From Bacteroidaceae bacterium (GTDB lineage: Bacteria > Bacteroidota > Bacteroidia > Bacteroidales > Bacteroidaceae), in contig JAGCGS010000036.1 of NCBI GenBank assembly GCA_017649485.1, positions 1 to 41,284 of the forward strand: DNA of 41,284 bases, given 5' to 3'. The notes beneath the pieces are model-generated. The model ran no database searches. It saw only the letters and a program-made list of their open reading frames with translations, and was not told the origin of the DNA. Each line of letters begins with the position of its first letter. Position 1 is the first letter of the stretch. Both the position numbers and the translations under genes were made by a program. Below are positions 36,390-41,284 of the stretch, in pieces.

Positions 36390-36397
36390 TATCTTTG
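36367..36397 (+). promoter_or_regulatory. Promoter of the DUF4143 ATPase gene
   Basis: TTG 36367-36369, 20 bases, TATCTTTG 36390-36397, 21 bases before the ATG. The -33 element lies inside the third 33-bp repeat. Confidence 0.7.
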
Positions 36398-36418
36398 CAC
36401 CATAAATAAAGCGTTTTT

Positions 36419-37753
36419 ATGGCAGAAAGATTATTTAAAAGGAAAATCTACACGCAGCTTCTGAAGTGGAAACATGAGTCAAACGGCAAGAGTGCATTAC
36501 TTGTTGAAGGCGCAAGACGTGTCGGGAAATCAACAATTGTGGAGGCTTTCGCTAAGAACGAATATGAGTCTTATCTAATCATAGACTTCAACAAGGCTTC
36601 TAAAGCTATCAGGGATTTGTTTAACGACCTGATGGATCTTGATTACCTGTTTCTATATCTCCAGACGGTATATCATGTAACCCTGAAAGAAAGAAAATCG
36701 GTCATTATCTTCGATGAGGTCCAGAAGTGCCCGATGGCACGTCAGGCTATCAAATATCTGGTGGAAGACGGCCGTTATGACTACATTGAGACAGGCTCTC
36801 TGATTAGCATCAAGAAACATACTAAGGGAATCACAATACCCAGCGAAGAAGACAGGATTCAGATGAACCCCATGGATTTTGAAGAATTCCGCTGGGCTTT
36901 GGGAGACGAGGCTACTGTTCCGCTTTTGCACAAGTTTTGGGAACAACAACACGCACTTGGAGTTGCCCATAGGGAAATGGCACGTAATTTACGCCTTTAC
37001 ATGTTGGTAGGGGGAATGCCACAGGCCGTCAATGCATACCTTGACAGCAATAATTTCAGCAAAGTTGACCAAGTAAAGAGACGCATACTAAAGCTCTATG
37101 AAGATGACTTTCTGAAGATAGACCCATCTAGCCGTGCGTCTGTCATGTTCCGATCCATTCCAGGTCAGCTGAGTCGAAATGCCATCAGATATGTTCCATA
37201 TTCTGCTGTCGGAAAAGTGGACGAGGAGAAAATGACAGAACTATTGAAAGCACTTGAAGACAGCAAGACGGTAAACATGTCATATCATGTAAATGACCCG
37301 CAGGTCGGAATGGGACTGACAAAAAACAAAGACCAGTTCAAGATGTTCGTCTGCGATACGGGGCTATTCGTTACGCTGGCTTTCTGGGAAAAAAGTTTTA
37401 CGGAGAATATTATCTACGAGAAACTTCTGTCTGACAAACTCCCTGCAAATCTTGGCTATGTATATGAGAACCTGGTTGCCCAGATGCTGGTGGCAACAGG
37501 CAATGAGCTGTATTACCACACATGGCCACGCGACGAGAAGCATTATTATGAGATTGATTTCCTTTTGTCTCGTGGATCGAAGCTATGTCCTGTGGAAGTA
37601 AAATCGTCTGGTAGTAGGACTCACGCCTCACTTGATGAGTTCTGCCGTATCTATTCTTCCAGAATAACATGGCGCTATTTGGTTTACTCCAAAGACTTTG
37701 CCAAAGATCAGGAGACTATCATGATACCGGCTTATATGGTGCCGTTTATTTGA
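36419..37753 (+). CDS. AAA-family ATPase with C-terminal DUF4143 domain
   Basis: 444 residues. Walker A GARRVGKS at 31-38 (K37), Walker B IIFDEVQ with D99/E100, and YIETGSLI as the sensor-1 region. The C-terminal DUF4143 part contains YENLVAQMLVATG and a PVEVKSSG strand, which resembles the catalytic strand of PD-(D/E)XK nuclease folds (D in YYEIDFLL, E/K in VEVKS). Such proteins are abundant in Bacteroidales, often many paralogs per genome, with no established role. It stands alone, between remnants, behind a 33-bp repeat array. Confidence 0.9.
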   Translation: MAERLFKRKIYTQLLKWKHESNGKSALLVEGARRVGKSTIVEAFAKNEYESYLIIDFNKASKAIRDLFNDLMDLDYLFLYLQTVYHVTLKERKSVIIFDEVQKCPMARQAIKYLVEDGRYDYIETGSLISIKKHTKGITIPSEEDRIQMNPMDFEEFRWALGDEATVPLLHKFWEQQHALGVAHREMARNLRLYMLVGGMPQAVNAYLDSNNFSKVDQVKRRILKLYEDDFLKIDPSSRASVMFRSIPGQLSRNAIRYVPYSAVGKVDEEKMTELLKALEDSKTVNMSYHVNDPQVGMGLTKNKDQFKMFVCDTGLFVTLAFWEKSFTENIIYEKLLSDKLPANLGYVYENLVAQMLVATGNELYYHTWPRDEKHYYEIDFLLSRGSKLCPVEVKSSGSRTHASLDEFCRIYSSRITWRYLVYSKDFAKDQETIMIPAYMVPFI

Positions 37754-38078
37754 AATGAAAATAAAAGCATAAGAACTGCGTTAAATGACAAGAAACGAAA
37801 AATCGTATTTCCAATAGTTACTATTCTACAGGAAATCAAGGCAGTTAGGAATGTGGAAGTTATTACATTGATTTTCGTGTAAGTCGTTATAAATTAGCCA
37901 ATTTGCGCTAATTTGCATTATTCTTGAACTTGTGAACATGGACGAATGTTGAGGCTGTTCCGTTACCAAAGTGTTACCCGCGATTGTTTGGGTAATATGT
38001 GTAGAATCGGGTAGTCTGTACAAGATTCTTTGTGGCTCGGAATAATATACATATTCGACATATTTTGCATAGCCCGGG

Positions 38079-38121
38079 ATGCTCTGAGATTGATTAATTT
38101 TGCAACCCAAATTCAGAGCAT
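38079..38121. repeat. 9-bp inverted repeat over the integrase start
   Basis: ATGCTCTGA (38079-38087) and TCAGAGCAT (38113-38121) are perfect complements with 25 bases between. The right arm contains the first bases of the integrase ATG at 38120. It could be an integrase/excisionase site or an mRNA hairpin hiding the start. The rest of 37754-38078 shows a GTTACCC/GGGTAAT pair and no gene; an element end probably lies here. Confidence 0.5.
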
Positions 38122-38188
38122 GATGAAAGAAACAAAATTCAAGGTGCTGCTGTACCTGAAGAAAGGCAGCGGGAATTCCTTCTTGTAA
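38120..38188 (+). pseudogene. N-terminal stub of a tyrosine recombinase (integrase)
   Basis: The frame reads MMKETKFKVLLYLKK and then ends within 7 codons. This opening is typical of Bacteroidetes tyrosine-type integrases of conjugative and mobilizable elements (KVLLYLKK followed by a Pro/Met-rich strand). The homology-like part stops where the left arm of a terminator hairpin begins (about 38162), so the remainder was deleted or replaced. No catalytic R-H-R-Y residues remain. Confidence 0.55.
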
Positions 38189-38202
38189 TTCTCGTTGCCT
38201 TT
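38162..38202. terminator. Hairpin terminator of the HTH gene pair
   Basis: AAAGGCAGCGGGAATT pairs with AATTCTCGTTGCCTTT over 16 positions (two mismatches that can be G-T) with a 9-base loop. T-rich sequence follows on both strands, so it can work from either side. It lies 17 bases past the stop at 38219. Confidence 0.7.
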
Positions 38203-38218
38203 TCCTCATAAGGAAGGT

Positions 38219-38527
38219 TTACTTCAGTGCTGGTACATAGTTCCGTTGCAAAAGTTCTTCCAGATCCCGTTCGCGATAGAGCATCTTGCCACAGAGCAGC
38301 ACGTATGGCATCAGCCCTTTCTGCCGATATGTGAACAATGTATGCCTGCTGACCTTCAGAAAGTCTTCAGCTTCTCTGTCGCTAATCCACCTGTCACCAT
38401 TAAGCAAGGGGCGATAGTCCTTGAATGTTTCCTTTACTTTGTCTATAGCCTCGTCAATCTCGCTGATAAAGTCAAGGATTTGCTTATCTTCCACCATCAT
38501 GCCACTTTTCCATTTTTCTTTTTCCAT
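38219..38527 (-). CDS. Excisionase-like HTH protein
   Basis: 102 residues. Acidic N-terminal helices, then a MerR/excisionase-type winged helix (WISDREAEDFLKVSRHTLFT, YRQKGLMPYVLLCGKMLYRERDL given in parts as YRQKGLMPY and LYRERDLEEL). This DNA-binding module is standard near integrases of Bacteroidetes mobile elements, where it controls excision. It is the second gene of a pair with the 38536 HTH gene, 8 bases apart. With the integrase reduced to a stub, its original role may be lost. Confidence 0.8.
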   Translation of the reverse strand: MEKEKWKSGMMVEDKQILDFISEIDEAIDKVKETFKDYRPLLNGDRWISDREAEDFLKVSRHTLFTYRQKGLMPYVLLCGKMLYRERDLEELLQRNYVPALK

Positions 38528-38535
38528 AGCCGTTA

Positions 38536-38817
38536 TCAGTTTTTCGTCATTACTTCCATTATGCTGGCAATGTCCTCAACCCGATGATAAATCCTACCCT
38601 CTATCTTGGTATAAGGCAATTCGCCTCGTTCCCGCATACTCTGTACCGAACGTTTGCTGAGGTTGAGCATGGCACACACCTCACTCGTATCGATCCATGT
38701 TCCAAGACCTTTGTTCTTCATCTGCTGTTCCTGGCAATGCAGGACTCTCAGCAGTTCTTTCATTCGTTCCATCCACTTCGTGAATGTGCTCTCGTTGATG
38801 ATTACAATTCTTTCCAT
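38536..38817 (-). CDS. HTH (excisionase-family) DNA-binding protein
   Basis: 93 residues. An N-terminal helix with basic residues, then a winged-helix DNA-binding domain: WIDTSEVCAMLNLSKRSVQS, MRERGELPYTKIEG, RIYHRVEDI. Bacteroidetes mobile elements typically carry two such tandem genes next to integrase. A TAACTTTG -7 box sits at 38875-38868. Both proteins may bind the palindromic sequence at 38967 or the repeats at 38079, which is inference. Confidence 0.8.
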   Translation of the reverse strand: MERIVIINESTFTKWMERMKELLRVLHCQEQQMKNKGLGTWIDTSEVCAMLNLSKRSVQSMRERGELPYTKIEGRIYHRVEDIASIMEVMTKN

Positions 38818-38966
38818 TTGTCTTTATTTTATCGATTGTTACTACTTGTTTACGCTAATTTCGGTTGCAAAGTTAGCCTGAGAAAACAGACTGATTTGCA
38901 TATTATGTACATAGATTTATAAACTTTTTCCCAAAGAAATGAATAGCTGGATACTTATATGAGTGA

Positions 38967-38982
38967 ATAAGTATATACTTAT
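38967..38982. repeat. 16-bp perfect palindrome in an AT-rich region
   Basis: ATAAGTATATACTTAT is fully self-complementary, and ATACTTATA is repeated directly just upstream at 38951-38959. The region 38818-39328 carries no convincing gene. It may be a recombinase, initiator or regulator site. Confidence 0.55.
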
Positions 38983-39328
38983 ACAATTATTCATTCATCC
39001 AATCATCTGGCTATTGTAACATCAATGCATTGACGATTCGGCTCCTTGATGTTTTGACATTCCAGTGACCTGAAACTTTAGTGTCGCAAGTAGTGGAAAT
39101 ACTGATGATTCAATGCACTCATGAATTCATACATTCACTAAAACATGGTCTCTGACGGCATTTGGCTGTAAAGTGGCTGCAAGTGGCGGTAGATTGCTAT
39201 TGCCCAATCAGATTAGTCACAGTACCTTTGTACCCGAAAAAGATGCCAATGGCAATGGTATGGATATATTGACAGCCCCTATAAATAGCAACCGCTTCTT
39301 GAGCGGATTATTATGTTTGCCAGAACAT

Positions 39329-39384
39329 AGCAAGGTATGTTTTCTGCTGCACGAAACTTCGTTTGCAGCGCAAAACTCCTTGCT
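39329..39384. other. Oriented nested inverted repeat, candidate oriT
   Basis: Outer arms AGCAAGG (39329-39335) and CCTTGCT (39378-39384) enclose an inner hairpin, GCTGC..AAAC with GTTT.GCAGC (39346-39369, 3-base loop). It lies about 100 bases before a MobA-type gene, which is where transfer origins of Bacteroides mobilizable elements sit. The nick site cannot be read from this alone. Confidence 0.5.
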
Positions 39385-39482
39385 CTGCCGAGGGTTGTGG
39401 CTGTCCTCCGAAGTCAGTCTGCCAGTCTATACTTGCAGTAAGCATTGAGTGATAGCTATATGTCAAACCCAAAATAACAGAG

Positions 39483-39917
39483 ATGGACAACAAGAAGAAT
39501 AAAGGCGGGAGAAATCCCAAATTAGATCCAGCGACAAATCGCTATTCCGTAAACTTCAGCAGTGAGGAAGATATGCGTTTTCTGAAGATGTTTGACCGTT
39601 CAGGCATGACAAGTAAGTCCGCATTCATCAAGGCGCGAATCTTTGGTGAGCCATTCCATGTAGTGTCATTCGACAAAAGTCAACATGAATATTATACTAA
39701 GTTAAGCGACTTTCATGCTCAGTTTCGAATGGTTGGAAACAACTACAACCAGACATTGAAGGAACTGAAGAGCCACTTTTCAGAGCGCAGAACCGCAGTA
39801 TTGGTGTACAAGTTAGAGAAGTATATGATGCAGTTAGTGCAGATTATGCATAAAGTGATAGAACTGACAGACGAATATCAGAAAAGGATACAGAAAAGTG
39901 AGAATAAGGAAATATAA
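39483..39917 (+). CDS. MobA/MobC-type relaxosome accessory protein
   Basis: 144 residues. A basic N-terminus and a ribbon-helix-helix-like domain (NRYSVNFSSEEDMRFLKMFD, then GMTSKSAFIKARIFG) are followed by helices with NNYNQTLKELKSHF, the pattern of Bacteroides mobilization protein A / BmgB-like plasmid mobilization proteins that bind oriT. The relaxase that normally follows (MobB) is absent; the next gene is a controller-like HTH. I infer a mobilization module that has lost its relaxase and now borders a restriction-modification cluster. Confidence 0.8.
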   Translation: MDNKKNKGGRNPKLDPATNRYSVNFSSEEDMRFLKMFDRSGMTSKSAFIKARIFGEPFHVVSFDKSQHEYYTKLSDFHAQFRMVGNNYNQTLKELKSHFSERRTAVLVYKLEKYMMQLVQIMHKVIELTDEYQKRIQKSENKEI

Positions 39918-39947
39918 GTGAATATAATTGTTAAATATTGGAGAGAT

Positions 39948-39980
39948 TTGCGTGTTTGTGCTAAAAAGTTTGTATCTTTG
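39948..39980 (+). promoter_or_regulatory. Promoter of the HTH-methyltransferase pair
   Basis: TTG 39948-39950, 22 bases, TATCTTTG 39973-39980, 24 bases before the ATG at 40005. The spacing is one base longer than usual. Confidence 0.5.
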
Positions 39981-40004
39981 TCCCAAATAATAGATTCATC
40001 CGAT

Positions 40005-40214
40005 ATGGACAAAGACATCAATCGGCTAAAAGTTGTTTTGGCAGAAAAGAAGAGAACGAACAAATGGTTGGCAGAACAATTAGGAGTTGCACCCTCTACT
40101 GTTTCAAAGTGGTGTACAAATGTTTGCCAGCCAAGTCTTGAGACCCTTCTCCAAATTTCAGAGTGCTTGGGGGTGAAAGCCCAAAAGTTACTTAGGGAAG
40201 AATCCGATAATTAG
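40005..40214 (+). CDS. Xre-family HTH regulator, probable controller of a restriction-modification system
   Basis: 69 residues from the ATG at 40005, which sits just after a -7 box; the longer frame from 39918 crosses that promoter. A single HTH_3 domain fills it: NKWLAEQLGVAPSTVSKWCT, then QPSLETLLQISECLGV. Its size and its position 7 bases before a DNA methyltransferase match controller (C) proteins that delay endonuclease expression, although a simple autoregulator is possible. Confidence 0.8.
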   Translation: MDKDINRLKVVLAEKKRTNKWLAEQLGVAPSTVSKWCTNVCQPSLETLLQISECLGVKAQKLLREESDN

Positions 40215-40221
40215 TAAAGCT

Positions 40222-41284
40222 ATGCAGTACACAAATTTCGACAACATAGAGGTTAGCCATGAATGGGCATTTGAAAATGTCCGTTCCACTGAGCAGTGGA
40301 CACATGGTTACCACCGTTATCCTGCCAAGTTTTTACCTAATGTGGTCAAAAAGATTATAGAGGACTTTGCACCAGATAGTAATGTCATTGCCGATTTGTT
40401 TGCTGGCTGTGGTACGACCCTCGTTGAAGCGAAAGCACATGGGAAGAAGTCAATTGGAACTGACATCAACCCCGTTGCTCAGTTAATCACGAAAGTAAAG
40501 ACTACTCCTATAGAACCTGTAGGTCTTCAGCAAGCATACGACACTTTGATTGGATTGTTTGATGGTTATGTAGAGAATGACTATATCAATATTCAGAAGC
40601 ACGACAGAATTGATTACTGGTTCTTTCCGTCAGAAAAAGCAAAAGTTGCATTTCTGTTTGAAACGGTCAACAATGCTCCCTTTGATAACGCAACGAAAGA
40701 GTTTTTCTATGTCTGCATATCTCACATATTAAAGAATTGCTCTCGCTGGTTGCAATCAAGCACAAAGCCACAAATTGACCCAAGGAAAGGCGAAAAGATA
40801 CCAGACCCTTTCGAAGAATTCAAGCGTCATTGCCAGAAGATGATAAAAAGCAATCGTGCCTTTTACGAGGAACTGGTGACAAAAGGGAATCTAAATGTGG
40901 AATGTGACATTCTTTTGGAGGATGCTCGGCACACCTCTATCCAAAGCGGGAGTGTAGATGTCATCATCACTTCGCCACCATACGTCACCTCATACGAGTA
41001 TGCAGATATTCACCAACTGACTGGATATTGGATGGACTATATTCCCAATATGCAGGATTTCAGAAGGCTGTTTATTGGTACATCCTATTCTGGTAACACC
41101 TCTATGGATGTTCCTGGAAGCGCGTTGGGGCAGGAAATCGTCAATGAGTTGGCAAAGAAGAGTAAGCATATAGCCTGTGATGTCGCTCAGTATTTCAATG
41201 ATATGCAAGAAGTCTCAAAGGAAATGGTGCGCATCTTGGCACAAGACGGCCAAGCCTGCATCGTGATTGGCAACACAAAGATAA
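40222..41284 (+). CDS. DNA methyltransferase, 3' end beyond the window
   Basis: 354 codons are present and the frame is open at the right edge. Motif I (AdoMet binding) is DLFAGCGTT at residues 58-66, followed by GTDINPVA. The catalytic motif IV is TSPPY at 250-254, followed by TSYEYAD. HRYPAKFLP near residue 32 is found in amino-methyltransferases of restriction systems. TSPPY favours N4-cytosine or N6-adenine modification. A restriction endonuclease gene would be expected downstream, outside the window. Confidence 0.88.
   Translation, partial: MQYTNFDNIEVSHEWAFENVRSTEQWTHGYHRYPAKFLPNVVKKIIEDFAPDSNVIADLFAGCGTTLVEAKAHGKKSIGTDINPVAQLITKVKTTPIEPVGLQQAYDTLIGLFDGYVENDYINIQKHDRIDYWFFPSEKAKVAFLFETVNNAPFDNATKEFFYVCISHILKNCSRWLQSSTKPQIDPRKGEKIPDPFEEFKRHCQKMIKSNRAFYEELVTKGNLNVECDILLEDARHTSIQSGSVDVIITSPPYVTSYEYADIHQLTGYWMDYIPNMQDFRRLFIGTSYSGNTSMDVPGSALGQEIVNELAKKSKHIACDVAQYFNDMQEVSKEMVRILAQDGQACIVIGNTKI

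Noticed and set aside
37754-38078. tRNA gene as an integration site
   Set aside because: No cloverleaf or T-loop sequence could be found by eye; the attachment site remains unassigned.
37826-38209. 127-residue minus-strand frame
   Set aside because: It is antisense to the integrase stub and the terminator hairpin, with His/Gln/Asn-rich composition and no recognisable motif.
39173-39448. 91-residue plus-strand frame in front of the MobA-type gene
   Set aside because: It runs through the oriT-like inverted repeats, starts at GTG and lacks protein-like patterning.

Overview
The window is chromosomal DNA of a member of the Bacteroidales, most likely Prevotella or a close relative. The signs are repeated matches to the Bacteroidetes promoter (TTG, 19-21 bases, TAnnTTTG), the absence of strong Shine-Dalgarno sites, many Cys-anchored lipoproteins, a MetH without its reactivation domain, the dehydrogenase route to diaminopimelate (ddh), and Bacteroidetes-type mobilization genes at the right end. 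No rRNA, tRNA or CRISPR array was seen.

Layout. 1-1081 is the 3' end of a large surface protein. 1222-7901 is minus strand: a small outer-membrane barrel, a four-gene run (lipoprotein, Yip1-like membrane protein, smpB, metH), and mnmA with a DUF4375 gene. 7987-15556 holds two S41-family lipoproteins (one without the catalytic Ser/Lys), an OmpH-like chaperone with a 71-residue membrane protein, pepD, an EEP-fold hydrolase and an MscS channel. 15848-17668 is a cobalamin riboswitch in front of a DASS (SLC13) carboxylate transporter. 17969-21202 holds ruvA, ddh and gdhA. 21491-25569 is a translationally coupled pair: a YARHG-domain secreted protein and a receiver/PPDK-type ATP-binding fusion. 25673-30698 holds rfbB and rfbA, and a tight run of cysK, ATP-grasp ligase and esterase. 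30906-35697 holds a CCA-adding-type enzyme, a coiled-coil lipoprotein, and a kinase-AAA+ ATPase fusion followed by a YbjN-like small protein.

From about 35.7 kb the region is accessory: gene remnants, a DUF4143 AAA ATPase behind three direct repeats set exactly 33 bp apart, an integrase stub, two excisionase-like HTH genes, an oriT-like region with an orphan MobA-type protein, and a controller-like HTH gene with a DNA methyltransferase that runs off the window.

The best candidates for undescribed biology are: (1) the kinase-AAA+/YbjN pair; (2) B12 control of a dicarboxylate transporter, which could link succinate export to cobalamin shortage; (3) the cysK/ATP-grasp/esterase operon; (4) the 33-bp operator array of the DUF4143 ATPase; (5) the receiver-PPDK fusion; and two non-coding patterns: interlocked divergent promoters, and heptanucleotide tandem repeats that begin on the last base of stop codons. 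All functions are read from motifs by eye; no database search was run.
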